Source: Lichenostomus cassidix (Eukaryota; Chordata; Aves; Passeriformes; Meliphagidae). Taken from it: 64,000 nucleotides of DNA. Of the stretch, positions 36,598 to 50,600 are shown in pieces (position 1 is the first letter of the stretch; every line of letters begins with the position of its first letter). The position numbers and the translations under genes were made by a program. The stretch lies in the NCBI GenBank assembly GCA_008360975.2, contig CM039211.1, forward strand, positions 25,042,558 to 25,106,557, in the 5' to 3' direction. Under the pieces are notes generated by a model that saw nothing but the letters and a program-made list of their open reading frames with translations, searched no databases and was not told the DNA's origin.

Positions 36598-39500
36598 AAA
36601 TTGTTTTACAAGACCATAGGAATCCTACATAAACTGTTATCCTCCCTAGCAGATGCTTTGAACCTCCTCACACAATGCAGAAGAGGGAATAGAAGGCTTT
36701 CTAGTTTCTAGTTGTTCAACTGAACAAAACAGTTCTGTCTTGGCAGAGCCAAAAATCTGGGCTCAGTCCACGGTAACTACACACAGTTGCTGCTGATGCC
36801 ACTTCTCTGTACACGTGAACAGTATTCTTCCTTTTTCTTCTATCCAAAGAAGTTCCTTCTGCTGCTTCTTCTGCATTGGTAAGACTAAATTGAGTCATCA
36901 CCATGTCTGCAACTGACTTAGCAAAACTGCTTAAGGTGTCTCCCACAGAATAAAATAACCCATTTAAACTTAAAGAAGATCAATATCTTGGGGGTGTAAT
37001 CTAACAATCAAAAATCCAAGACAAAAATTTTGTGGGTGGGGAGAGGTAAGAATAGTTTCACAGGTGTAACTGCATGCAGAAAGAGGAGACACACTGAAAA
37101 TTCTTTAATCATAATATTACTGTTTCCATTAGGGAAATAATTCCCTCATGGAAAATCAAAAATTCTAACGTTATTTATCAATATTTAAAATTCCTTGCAA
37201 TCACTAAACCCATTTAGCAATTTCCTGTATATCTGCATTTTGGTTTAATAAAGAAAGAAATAAAATATTCTTATTTAGTTTTATTTTCCAACAATCTTTA
37301 AGGACTATTCATTTTATATTTCCCAGAAAGAAATAAAAAATACTTTGGTTCAGTTTCATGAGAGGAAAAACAGCCTTTTCTTTCCGTACATTTAGAAAAG
37401 AAAAAAAAAATCAATATTCTTTCCAAAACAAAAGGAAACTGAGAGCCCCAAACCAGTTAATGTGATCCTAGATTCCATAAATGGGGCTTCTTGGTGGAAA
37501 ATATAACACCTTTATTTCTTTTCTTTCCTTTCCTTTTTTGACAGTTTCTTGGTCATACATGAAAATTTCTAGGAATTATCTACCTTTCTGAACTGGAAAT
37601 GGTTGGTGTAGCTACTGAAGTACTTCATATATATGTATGTGTGCATATATATGTATATTTATATACTGTTTTTAAGGACCAACATGTGACACCCGTCCAG
37701 TTGCATCACACTGTAACCTACAGGCAGACTATAGGCTGAGGTTCTTTCTTCAACCTCTTGCCAATAAGACTCCTTTTAACACAACCTTGCCTGTAAATCA
37801 CCCCAGACCAGTAATTGCCAGACATGGCATACCTACATCAGCTTGTGGGCACACACTGGTGCATGAGGCACAGAGTGAGCTCAGAGAATAATGAAGTTTT
37901 CAGATGAGCAATAGGAACCTCTGGTATCTGCAGTTTGGCACTCAAGGGAGAGAGGAGAGATTGGAGGACAAAATTTAGATTACTCACCTGAAGTGCCTTT
38001 AGGTCTTAATATCAAAGATGAACCAATGGTATAAATACAACACTCACTGAAGAATTAGTATTGACACTTACTGAAGAATTTACTGCTACTCAAATTATTT
38101 TCCTGTTACAATGTGAGTAAGAAAAATTTAAACATAATACATCACCAACCCAGGAAAGGTCAAAGAATAAGATGCAAATCTTATTTCATTATAATGTGCC
38201 AAGTCACTGAACATTTTACTGAAAAATAACAACAAACATGTATTCTTAGTCACCATTGTAACACCTGTAGGCCACATAATGATGGAAAAAGCAAGCAAAA
38301 ATTTTTGTAAATATTTCAACAAAAAAAAAGCCTTTTAAATTAAGCTGACAAAGTGAAAATTTACCTCATGAAGGTAAAACAGCATCTCTACACCATTTTT
38401 AAGCTGAATTTAAACAGCATTTCATACAGTCAACTTGTCCTAAATGTTGCTGGGGTGCATCCCACTTATGCCAGTGTTAAATATGTTGCAATATAAAAGT
38501 TGGTTAATTTTTTATAAAACAAATTTCATAAAATTTCATCCCAGCAAACTGCCTTTTCATATGCTGCTGGAAGATTGATTATATAAATTAATTTAGATAC
38601 GTCAGAAATAGTTTTGCAAAATCATCCTGACATCACCTAAAGACAAAAATATTGTAGTCAGTTGTTATGTTCATTATTCTTGTATCATCTGACATGATGC
38701 AAACAATCTTACAAGACAAAAAACAATATTTCCACGTAGGATATATCATTTGCATTGACATCTTTAGAAGACAAGTCTTAGTGAACATATTTGCAATTGC
38801 CAGTTATCAATTTACAAGGTGATTATTGCTAAAAACAATAATAATCCATACTCGAGTTTCATATGGATTCACTTTTGATAACAAAAGAACAGAATATAAG
38901 AAAGAGAAATAGGTAAATATTACACCTTATTTAAATTTTTTTAATGGTTATGGTGCATGTGAAAAAATCCATAAATTTATAATTCTGAAAGACAAAGACA
39001 GAACATTTCATGCTTTTCCCTTTTCTTTGGGAAAGTGATATTCAGGAGATAGAGAAAATACCATCTGGTTTCATCCAAGTGAAAATGCCTTGCTAAATAA
39101 ATTCAATATTTTATTACCCAAAGAATTTGGGGATTTAGATATCTGGATTTTGTCCATAAATCTTGAAATCCTGTCCTGGACAAAATTTTGCAAATACAAT
39201 GCAATTTAATGAAGATTTGTGTGGTTATAGATGCAATTCCACTGAAGAGGGGAAAAATTCCCCAAAATGCACTTTTAAAATCTCTGTTTCTGGTGTGTCT
39301 AGTCTGTATCAAAGCTTTTCCAGTATGTGACAACTGAGGTGAAAATATCAGGTGACCATGAGCTACATGAATAGAGGGTTAAGGAGAGGGAAGCAAGAGG
39401 TTGAATGTGAATATTTGTGAATATTTGTGTTCACAGGCATGGATCTCCATGAATACAACAAAGTTATTTAAACCACAAAAATAATGTCTCCATATGAAAA

Positions 39501-42500
39501 AAAAAAAAAAGTATTCACTAACTGTGTTAGATATGCTGAAGGAAAAGATGGCAATTAACACAGAAATCACCATACAAGAGAATAATTATGCCCTCTCAAA
39601 TTTCCTCTTTTTTCATGCAGTACTCCATTGGTTGCAAGACTGATTTTGACTTTGAGAAATTAGGTAAATCAAAGTGTTTTATGTGACAAGTCAGCACAAA
39701 ATACTGACATCTCACTATTTCTACACATGAGTTGAACTGTTAGTGCGAGGGTCACAAAGGACTGGAGTGTCTCAATGCTCCACATCTAGAGAAAACCTGT
39801 ACTAAATAATGATGTACAGTGAATATTTGGTGGTTGTTTTGCCAATATGTCTCCATAAAATTGCACCTTCATTAAGGATCAAGTAGGGATTTAGTGCACA
39901 TATAAAATGACAGCTTACTATTTAACCTACTGTCACTATGATTGTGAAGAATTTTCTTGATGAGGCTCAAAATGTTAGTGTAAGCAGAATTTCCACCTTG
40001 AATGAAAGACTGGACTAATTGTCATTCCTTCCGACAAATTTTTTCACAGTTCTCCTCAAATTTATCAGATATAGTTAAATCATAATGAAAGATGAAAATG
40101 TTACAAATGCCTAAAATAAATAATTCTGAGTAATATGCTCCCTGAAATTAGTTTCTCTTTCTGTTTTCATTGTGTCAGTTGAGACTGAGATTTCTCAAAT
40201 ATATTTCAAATCTATGAATTATTTATAAATTTCTTATGGTAATTCTATGCTGCTACACTCCACCAAGGTTGATTAGTTAATAAAGTGTTTTTTTAATATA
40301 TGTGATGTTTCCCCTCTGTGATTTAACTTTCTTTTTCGTATCATATTAAAAGTTGGAAGAAGTTTTCAGGAAATGCAGTCTAAATCTATGGGAAAAAAAA
40401 AGAAGTGGAAACAGTAGGGGAATTCAGATTAAAAACCCAGATAATCAGAATAGGGGAATATTAGAAAATTATTCATATTTATCTTTCAAGCCTGCATAGA
40501 TCCTTCCTTATCCAGGATTCTTATAAACATCAGGATATGTAGATCATTAATTTCTCTCCTCACTTTTGCAATAATTGCACACAAACACAACCTTTTTAAG
40601 AGACACAGATATACAGTCATATTCTAGGTGAATCTTTTTTTGGCAAATACAGGAGCTACCAATAAATAAAATGAGGACATCAGACATGATGAATTAGAAT
40701 ACTTTCTGAGCAAGTGTTCTATTGTAGACCTTTAATGGCTTTAAATTTGTGAAGGGAAAAAATGATCTCTCAATGTCTGCAAAATATATAAACATTACAG
40801 GTAGGTATAGGAAATTAAATCCTTAGTTTGCAAATATTGGGAAATATATATTGATGTACTTTTTTGTTTATATCCACTTTTTACTCATATATATTTTTTG
40901 AAGAGCAGCATTAACATGAATCCGTGAATCTTTCTACTGACTCAACAGCTATATATATTAACTGCACATTAGGAGGTTTAATAATGTCTCTGTACTGGAA
41001 TTATAGTTATCCAATACAGAAATAATTCTCTACTTTCAAAGAAATGTAGACTCTTCAGTTTCACTATGGGAATGAAAGTGTCAGCTTGCTGGTGACATTT
41101 ACATCCTGGAGGGAAAAAAGATGGAAGAGACCACTCCTAAACTGAGGGTATTTTTAACTTATTCTGAGGAAGCATAATTGACTAAATATTGTCAAGTTAT
41201 CTATACATTTGTAGCTACTGATTTCTGCAGTTTCAGTTCTGGTTGATGATAGCTAATACGCATTTTCTAGATACATCACTTAATAACCCATCAGGCAAAA
41301 ATTTTTGGACTAGGGCATATCAGCCTTTGTACAGCCAGATTTGTTTTCTGGTGGTTCAAATTTTGACTATCATGAGTTCCACCTCAGCCTGTGATAACTG
41401 CAGTGAAATTTCCCTCAACGTATTTTTGATAAGTGTCAACAGATCTATTTTCCACAGACAGCTAAACTATTCAAAACATGCTCTATATTACTAGTTTCAG
41501 AAGTAAGTTTAACTCTCTTAGATCTATTGTGATCTTTTTTTCTTTACACTGTATGAAAGAGAACCAAAAGTCAATCTCGATGGAACCATGAAGTCTTTGT
41601 TTTTCACCTTTTGAATAACCAGATTTTGCTTTGCTTTTCAGATCTTTGCATCAAGAAGGAAGTAAGACTTGTGTAAGAGAAGGACTGTATGCATAATACT
41701 ACTTCCATGGTACTTTTTCCAGCCCCTGTTAGATAGATCAGCACCTTTACTTGACCTAAGACAAGTCAAAGAGCAAATACAACCAAATATTCCTAAAACT
41801 TATTTCCCACCTTATAAAAAGATATTGTAATCTTAATCTGTTTCCTCTGTACATTTCACAAAATTTAGAGCTGACTAAAGTTCACACTATCTTGTCATTA
41901 AATCAGTCTTGTTTACATACTTCCTTTTGACAGAAATCTCCATTCGGCCACTACCTAACCAAACTTCTCTGTGCACAAGCAATTCAAGTTCTGTTCATGA
42001 GATAGGATACAAATGTGATATATATTTTTCTGTGTACAGTGTGTTGTCTGTAGAAGTAGACTGCCATGTATAGAATTCCAGGCCCATCCTCACCTGGTTT
42101 TTTTTTTTCATTTTTAACTTTGTCAGTTCTTGTTTGTTTTCCATGTCTTTAAAAAAAACCAAACTATTAATATTATGTGAGTAGAGCAGTTCTCTTCATA
42201 TTTCTCTCCCTTCCTTGCTCTTGTTCATTCAAAAAGTTGTGTTTTCTGACCGTCTATGTGTTTCTTTTCTTTCCATCAGAAGTATGAAATATAGGATATG
42301 AATATCTGGAAACATTTTCTTCATTCCCAAAAATGTCTTTCCTCTAACATTGTGAAGCCTGAGCTGACCCAGGTATTCTGCATTAATAATGTATGCTAGC
42401 TTTTAACAAGAGAACATAGATATACAGATGTAGGCTAATTCTGTGTATTTTTTATGCACATGGGAAAATTTAAGCACAACCTTATTACCTTATAGTGTTG

Positions 42501-45500
42501 CTCACCTTGAATTCAAGACAGTACTTTTACTTTCCACAGCAGCAGAAACAGCATCTGCTGCAGTATTTGTTCAATCCAGTTTCAAACGTGAGGCAAAGCA
42601 AGGATATTAAATGTTAAGTATTCTGGTATCCCTGATATGACAAGAGATGATTTTCTTTTACTGTCATACCCAAATGGGGTGCAGAAGGTAACTAAAGTGC
42701 TCTGGAATGGAGCATGAGTATGGATGACTGAATCTGGTGCTGCTTTTTCTTTTTTGACTTCCCTTTTAAAAAATTAATTTAAAAATCCATACTGTCAAGC
42801 AAGATACTCAAGAATCTCAAGTATCCTTTTCTCATTATGCCACTTAGTTTAGGAAGTGCAAATGCAGCTTGTGGTTAGATTTCTACTGATTAGTACACAT
42901 CTGTTTCAAACATTGGAATGGTTTTCTTTATGCGTATATTTTCCTGGAAAACAGGATAATCGGGGAGTTCTAAAAGTAACGAGGTTTTAAATTCTGGAAT
43001 TAATCAGCAATAACATGGAAAACAACTGAGAATCAGCAAACAGGCAGTGCAACGATGACATATAATTTTGGATTAATAGACTACAAACAAGAGTGAGCTG
43101 CATGTATAGACATAAATATACTTTATATTCAGCTGTTTGGGAAATTATAAATATGATTTATTATTAATAAAACTATATGAGACTTTATCAGAGTGAATTT
43201 GGGAAGAAAACACCTGGTGTGAAGAATTTAAAAAAACCTACATTAAATTTAAAAAAAAAAATCAATATGGAATCTCAGAACCAAACAGAGAAAAACCCTG
43301 CAGTCAGACATTCTGATGGTATCAAGTGTTGAGGTGGATCAGGTGCATTAAGTCAAATGTTCATTCTCTGACATTGATTGCTATTCCTTGTTTCAACCAA
43401 ACATGTGGGAAGACTGACATGGTCAGGTCTAAGAGGTCAGACACCTATTTCAAACTGATATTTAACTCCTGAATGTTGGCTCCACTCCTGAAATCCCAGA
43501 GCTGTTACCCCCTGGTCCTTATTAGCACCTCGGCTGGCTCTTGTGATTGCTCTCTTTAAACATATGCCTCGCTCTTCTGTGATAAAATCTTGCTCTCCTT
43601 TGACTCCCAGCAGCACTCCTGCTGCACATATATCCCAGTGCCAGGTGTGCTCAGCTGTCAGCAGCACTGACACTGTTCTAGGCACACAGGCATTAAGTAT
43701 TCTTTTAACAGCCTTAGTAGGCTTTAGCTTGAGCTAGTTTCTTGCAATATCTTGTTATACAGATTACATGTTTGGAGACTGAAGGAACTGAAACCTATTC
43801 TCCACATCTTAAGATTCTAAGAATGGTCCTTAAAGCTGACAATCTTTTTAAAATGTGAATGTAGAATCTGGAGTGATTGGAGAAAAGTGCTTGGATTTCA
43901 CACATTTTTTTGCAACAGCTAAAACTTCTCCAAATTAGGTCTTCTTTGTCTTTCGAGGAAACCAAAGTTGTGTCATGCTTCAAATTATATTTCCGAGGAC
44001 CTGGATAAATAAAGTAAACTATTCTAAGTGTCTGGAAAATAAAAAGCTGTTTCTGAAATCAGATTTTCACGTATTACACATAGCAGACAAATATAGCCAT
44101 TAAAGACTGTAGAAACGTACTGACCATTGAAAACAAAAAGTTAGAATGTGAGAATTGATCATTGAAAATAAAAGGTTTAGATATAATACCAATTTAAAAA
44201 AAAAGCCAACAAGTGAACCAAAATGCTGAGAGTTCATTTTAATTTTTACTGCAGTCTTTTGGTGTATTAATTTACATTGCAAACTTTAGAAAAACAGCCG
44301 CAGTTTCTTGCAGAGATCAATATCTTTTCATGATCTGAGAATAGCAGCTAAAGCCCTAAGTAGGCAGAGTATTTCTGTGATATGTATTGGTTTCTGTTTT
44401 TTAAAACTCAAAGCTCAAAATCAAGGGTTTCACAAAACTAACATAAATGTTTCTAGAGTTCAATATACATAAGAATGTTTTCATAAAGACACAAACACTG
44501 TTGAAAAGAATTCCTTGAAATATTTTAATTGCCACAAAAGTATTTGGTTTTATATATTATCCCAGTGTTTTAATGCTTTTTCATTTATATACATATACAA
44601 AATATTAAAATTACTTATTTTTCAGTTTTAATTCAAAATAAATAAGAACCATACAACTAGGGGCATAACAGAACATAATATTGTGTGCTTGATCTATTTA
44701 AACAAACCACATATTTTCTCAGAATTTACAGTGCACATTGCCCTGTAGGGGCATCTTACAGCTACAGGAAGGCATCTTACAGCTACAGGATGGAAATTTC
44801 TATTGCATTTCACATACCTATTGCCAGGCTAAGCATGACAACTACACACTTTTAAAAAAATTGTCTCTCTTTTCTGATGTTTTAACTTTGTAATCTACCA
44901 TTTTCACTCCAGTGACTGAATTTCAGACAAAAACGAGGAAGTCTAAATCTGCATCCTGCTGTATTAGATATTCTGACAGGTTTCCATCTTAATATTTTTA
45001 ATTTTTTCCCTTTTTTATGTCGCTTACTGAAACTAATAAATTCATCTACCTTTTCCACTTTCAGGTACCTTTCAAGCCTGGCTCAGCTGCTTTGATGGGT
45101 ACAGTTGTGAGTTTGATGGTCTCAACCAAGCAAACCTGGTCGTATTTGTCTGTATACAAGCTACTTCAGCCTTCTTTCCTCTGCAGAACAGAGAATGAAA
45201 TCTTTCAAGAAGGATCTCCCCTCAAACCCATCCCATGTGTGGAGAGACCATAATGAATTCCTTCTTCTTCTGTTTCCTTGCAAAACATCACTTCTGGGGT
45301 AGGCTTTGGATAGTTCCTTATTTTAAGTTTCAGAATCTCCTAAAACCAAGAAACTATCAGTAAGCTCAAGAGTGTACTGTGCTACCAGTTCCTGGGCATT
45401 CACCCAAATCCAATGTCAGCCTCAATCTTAGCCCATGCTTTGAGTAAATAATCCAGCAGACCCTATATTGAAACTTGATAGCCTTGGTCTTCCCTCTCCT

Positions 45501-46929
45501 TCTTCAGCAGTTACCAGTAAAAGATATCCTCTCCATATTTTCATAACTTCTTACACTTTTTCAGATCCAGATTATGTTCTCACCAAATCATCTGACCCAA
45601 AACCTGGATGTTCCCAGACACCTATATATTGCAGGAGCCCACTCTGTGTATGCAGCTGTTCTTTCTGGCCAAAAATAGATGTTCACTCCTCAGAGAACTG
45701 TTTGTCAAGTGTCTTTATGACATCAAAACACAAGTTTAGAACATTACAGCCAAACAATGTATATTTACACAGTTTAAATTGATAACCTGCAAGAAAAAAG
45801 GAAGTCATCAGCAATCAGAATGACATTAGTGTAAATTGTTCTTACAAGCAGTCTGGACGCTGCAGTGTACTGAAAAGCAGAAACCCTTAATTTAGAGATC
45901 ATGGTTTATTTTGAAAATAGTGTTTCATTATTACAATGTTAATTGTAAAAGTTAAAAGTCTGTATGGCAAATATGTTTCTGTTGTACTTATTTATTAATA
46001 AAACAAAGTGTGGAATTAAGCTAAATAAAAATCTTCACAATTTTTCTGTGTACTCTGAAATAGTTAGCACTTCAAAATTTAACTGTCCTGCCTGGACTAT
46101 GAAGCATTTTTTTACCTAATCAAAAAACAGTGCCAAACTGCTCTGTCCCTGAAGGTCAGAGAATAGTAACATTACAAGAAGAAGATAGAAAAAACCACCA
46201 TAAATATCCTCTCCCATTTTCACTGTTGCCAATCACTGTGTTGCTGACACACAAGACCAAGCTTGAGGAAAATCTATAAATGCCTGTATGAGAACTGCAG
46301 TGAATTTTTGGCCCTAATCTCACAGATACACTTTAAAGCAAGTAGTTAGTTGGTTTCCTTGGTGGAATTTGCATGTTATATTAAAAATTCAGATAATTTC
46401 ATATCCATTTTCATAATATATATAGTTCACAATACATTCAGGAAACATGAAATAAATTTTGAGGAAAAATGTAACACTGGTCAACAAGTAGCTTTGCCAT
46501 TAACTTGAGCAGGAATAGGATTTTGCTCTCTTTTACATGATATAAAGTCTCTTGTTTTTTCAATGAATATGAAATTCTACACAAAAAAAATCCTGCCTAT
46601 CTTCACTGTTTTTTGAGCCATGCTTCTTGTTTCCCGTGGAGACATCTGCTACTCTGGACCTGGATTAATATATTTTACTAAGAAAGACACATATTTTCAC
46701 TCACAGAAATAAATGCTAATTAAAATTTTCACAATGCACAATAAGTTTGCCCCAATGTGGTCTACCCTTTTCTAGGTTTTGGAAGCTCCTCATTAGGAGG
46801 ACAGGCTTATTACACTGGTTGATTCTTTACCCAGAAATGATAATACAAGAACCTATTCAATATGTAAACTATTTACATTCATCTACATATTTCATGTCAT
46901 ACCATGGGAATAATTAGATGCTTACTATA
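36598..46929. other. Ten kilobases of AT-rich non-coding DNA
   Basis: No gene, RNA or transposon is recognisable apart from a 21-bp tandem duplication at 44750-44790. A short GC-richer patch at about 43.45-43.70 kb carries overlapping frames of 82 (-) and 64 (+) codons that I cannot assign. TA/TG-rich runs lie near 37.63-37.67 kb. Confidence 0.5.
44750..44790. repeat. Tandem duplication, 21-bp period
   Basis: GGCATCTTACAGCTACAGGA occurs identically at 44750-44769 and 44771-44790. Simple local duplication. Confidence 0.9.
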
Positions 46930-47056
46930 ATAACTAAGTAGTCTTGTGCCATGGTCTGGTTGATCTTGTGTTATTTGGACTTGATGCTCTCAGAAGTATT
47001 TTTCAACTTAATTGATTCTGTGATTCTGTGATTCTGTGTGTGTGATTCTGTGAATC
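46930..47056 (+). mobile_element. CR1-type 3' terminus with tail, short
   Basis: The sequence TTGGACTTGATGCTCTCAGAAGTATTTTTCAACTTAATTGATTC followed by repeats of ATTCTGTG matches the last 60-70 bp of a CR1 3' end plus its tail, in plus orientation. The upstream part is weak. It ends directly against the next, oppositely oriented CR1 piece. Confidence 0.7.
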
Positions 47057-47640
47057 TTTCTTTCCACCCTTTTTAAAAATAGAAGTGATTTTTCCCTATT
47101 TCCAGTCATCTGGGACTTTCCCTGACTGCCATGACTTTTTTAATTTGTTGGACAGTGGATTGTCAACAACATCAACCAGTTCCCTCAGGACCCGGGGATA
47201 CATCTCACCAGGCCACATAGACTTGTTGATGTTCCATTCCATCAAGTTGTCTTGAGCCTGCTCTTCACTTACACTGGGTGGGATTTGCTCCCCCAACATT
47301 CCCTTGGATGTTCCAGGAGTTGACAGATGGGCAAAGCTCGACTGCCAGTCAAGTGAGGTGAAAAGCTCACTGAGTACCTCAGACTTCTCCATATGTGTTG
47401 CCAATAGTCTCCCTTCTCATCAGTGGGGGTATATCTTCCTTGGCCTTTCTTTTCTGACCTATTTACTTAGACAATCTCTTGTTATTCTTTGTTTCCCTTA
47501 TCTTGTCCCATTTCATCTGTGCCTTGACTTTCCTGCTCCTATCCCTACACAACCAAACCATATCCCTTTGCCCTACCAAGGTGACAATTATACTGCTGTG
47601 TATTTGTTAAAGTAGCTTCTTCATGAACCAGAGGACCCCT
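47057..47640 (-). mobile_element. CR1 LINE ORF2 linker between endonuclease and reverse transcriptase
   Basis: The minus strand holds a 102-codon open frame (47404-47096). It contains EKSEVLSELF, then NINKSMWPGEMYPRVLRELV and KKSWQSGKVPDDWK, which is the conserved CR1 ORF2 stretch just before the reverse-transcriptase fingers. Upstream, from about 47640 to 47410, translation gives KWDKIRETKNNK and QKRKAKEDIPPLM, the preceding CR1 segment, in another frame with a stop. This internal ORF2 piece lacks both RT core and 3' UTR, so it is a fragment and not a simple 5'-truncated insertion. Confidence 0.85.
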
Positions 47641-50600
47641 CTGTGAGGCATAAAATCTTTTGTTGTCAGAGATCCTGGGGTGACAGTGTGTTTTAGGTTC
47701 TATAGAGGGCAGGTGAGGACTTCATCACAGTGTGATGTTTGTGTATTTCATCATAGCTTCAGACGCAGCCTGAGATCATCAGTCATCATGATAAGTAAGG
47801 AATGCAGTAAAGTGGACCTATATTTCATACTGCTGATGGAGAAGAACTTTGTTTTGCATTTGAGATCCTAAAATGTGCTTCTTTCTTGAGTTAACAGCTG
47901 GCAACAGTTTGCTGTCATCTTTATATCTAAACCTTTTGCTACTATAGCCATAGATCTTTGTTTGTCTTTGCGCTTGCTCTGCAGATTCCTGTATCTTCAG
48001 AGGTGTGTTGACTTAGGCACATCTATTCATAAGTCAAAAGGAAAAAAGTGTGGACAATGTAAAGGAGCAGGTTTCTAAACAAGTCAAGAAATGAGTCAGG
48101 TAGGTATATGCAGGCTGCACCTTGAATTTTGGTATTGGCCGAGTCTCTGAGCATTCCTATGGTAAACAATGACAATAAAAATATTAATGCCTTAGAGGGT
48201 CTCACAGTCATTGTTTTCTGTCAAACTACAAAGTGTCAATGCCTAAACTAGAAATTGAGGCAGTAAACAATAAATTAAATTCTTATTGTAATCATAAGAA
48301 TGACTGTACAAGCATGACTTTTTAAAGTTGTCTCTATTTATTGGAGAAAAAGAAGTGTTGCAGACAATCCAAAAATGAAAAATGATTGATATGTATTACT
48401 AACTTCAGACCCTCAATCAGGTGTGCAAAGCTAACTAGAAATCTCCAGAGACACACATAATCACCTCTCTAAGGTGAGTCAAAAATTAAAAAAAATGCAA
48501 AAATAAAGGGCAGGCTCTGAGCTAATTCAACTCAAAGCTGGTCAGCCCAAGCTGATGTAGACAAATTGTGCCATAAACATTTTGGGCCAAATACCATGTT
48601 CAATTTTGAGTCGGCATATATCAATTACATATGAGTCAATGAACTGCTATGGGATTTCAGACAAAGGAGAGCTGACTTCTAGAAACAAACTACTTAAACA
48701 CGAAGACCAAGAAGTATACAATTAGTAAATAACAACTATTCTACTCCTCATTCATTTTCAAAGATCTATTTGTTCCATCTATAAGGATTAAATCAAAGAT
48801 TTCATCCTTAAGGTTTATTTCTAACTATTTCACCTTGTATACTGCAGTAGATTTCTTGACCTTGCCACATAATTATCTTGTCACGAATAGAAAGCATACT
48901 TGTGACTCTAACCTGCTCTTATATTTTCTAAGCAAAGATGTGTAGAAGGAAACAGAGAAGATATTTTTATCCATTTATGTCTACCCAACTGTGTTATATA
49001 TGCCAGCTTTTCTTTATTCTACCAGATATCTGTATGCATCTGCCACACCAAAATCTTACACTTGGACACCTGTGAGGATGTATTTTGTTTAGAAACAGAA
49101 GCTGTCAGAGATCTGAATGTTGTCTCTGTAAGCTTAAATAAATTAGACACATCTAAATATTTTTTTTTTAAACCTGAGATATTTGTTTTAAATATGTCTT
49201 GTGGCAGAGAAATATAAATTTTAACTTGTTGCCTTTTGAATTTATTTGTCATCCAACAAATCAGTTCTGCATATTTTAATACACACCTGTAATATAGTTT
49301 AGATTTTTCAACTATCACCATCTACACCCACACCTACTATTTGATCCAAACCTTAGAATAGAGATATTCTGATGAACTGTGTGTTCATGTGAACATGTGG
49401 TATTATTCATACAAATTAACTGCTTTTAGGGATCAAACCTCTGATGGGAATATATAAATAAAATTGACAAATGCATTTATATTATTTGGAATATATATTT
49501 TCCTCTTAAAAACAAGACAGCAAACTATTATGTTACCTTATAGTACTTCAGACTACAGACCAGCAAGTAAAGTTGGACAAAGCCCAACAAAAGCTCTCAA
49601 CATCTAAACATACATCTCTTCAAAAGAGCACTTCATAATATCACAAAATTAAGCACATGACAAGACATTTTGCTGGGGAGAATTTTTTTAATGCCAAAAA
49701 AAGCCATAAAAGTCTCTGGCTTTCTTTGGGTTTCTGTGAGGAAGGAGAAGTTGTTCAAAAGAGAAGATACAATTTGCTCACACAGTATTTTATGTTTGTT
49801 ATTTCTTTGTTTCATTTTTGCATTTGAAACAAAAAAGGACAAACAGATCTAGCAGTTTAATCTAGTAAGATGTTGCTACGTGTCCTTTCAGGGTAAAAAC
49901 ACACATAAATTTATAGAGTGTGAAAATCTCAGCAGTTTTTTACTATTGCAATGTCAGGATGAATCAAATGTATCAATAGAGTTTTGTCAGAAGCAGAAGC
50001 CAGGCTTTATGGGAAGATTGATGTGGTCAGCGTTATGCATTGTAATCAAGTCATGAGTCAATAGAGATTAAATATTGACAAAGATACTTTGACTAGTCTG
50101 AGGCTAAAGCAAATACCTGATACCTTCAGGAAACATTATTATTGTTATTGTTGTTGTTATTATTATTACACCAATGAATATGTGATAATCCTGTTACTGC
50201 TTACATTATTCATTATAGAGTGGTGGACTCTAAAGATGCGTTTTCAAGCAGAAAAGAAGAAGTAAAATAATAAAAAGCAAAGGAAAAAGCCCTGAGGCTG
50301 AAGAAGAAAACTGATATTGGATTTAGCAGCAGCATTGGAGAGATTTTTTAATGAGCATTAACCCATCAAAAGGCAAGAGAGAAGGCAGTAGCCTGGAAAT
50401 GTCGTCAGAAGGGAAACATACCTTAGTCATGCCTTATGGCAATACATAGGTATTGAACAAAAAACGAAAACACTGGTAGTGGTCAAGATTTTACAAGGAG
50501 TGATAAATTGTTCCCTCATAGCATAAGTACTTACACAAAAAAAAATATTAAGGTCAGAGATTTACTTTCAACTTCTTTCCTAAATCTCTCCAAATCGTGT

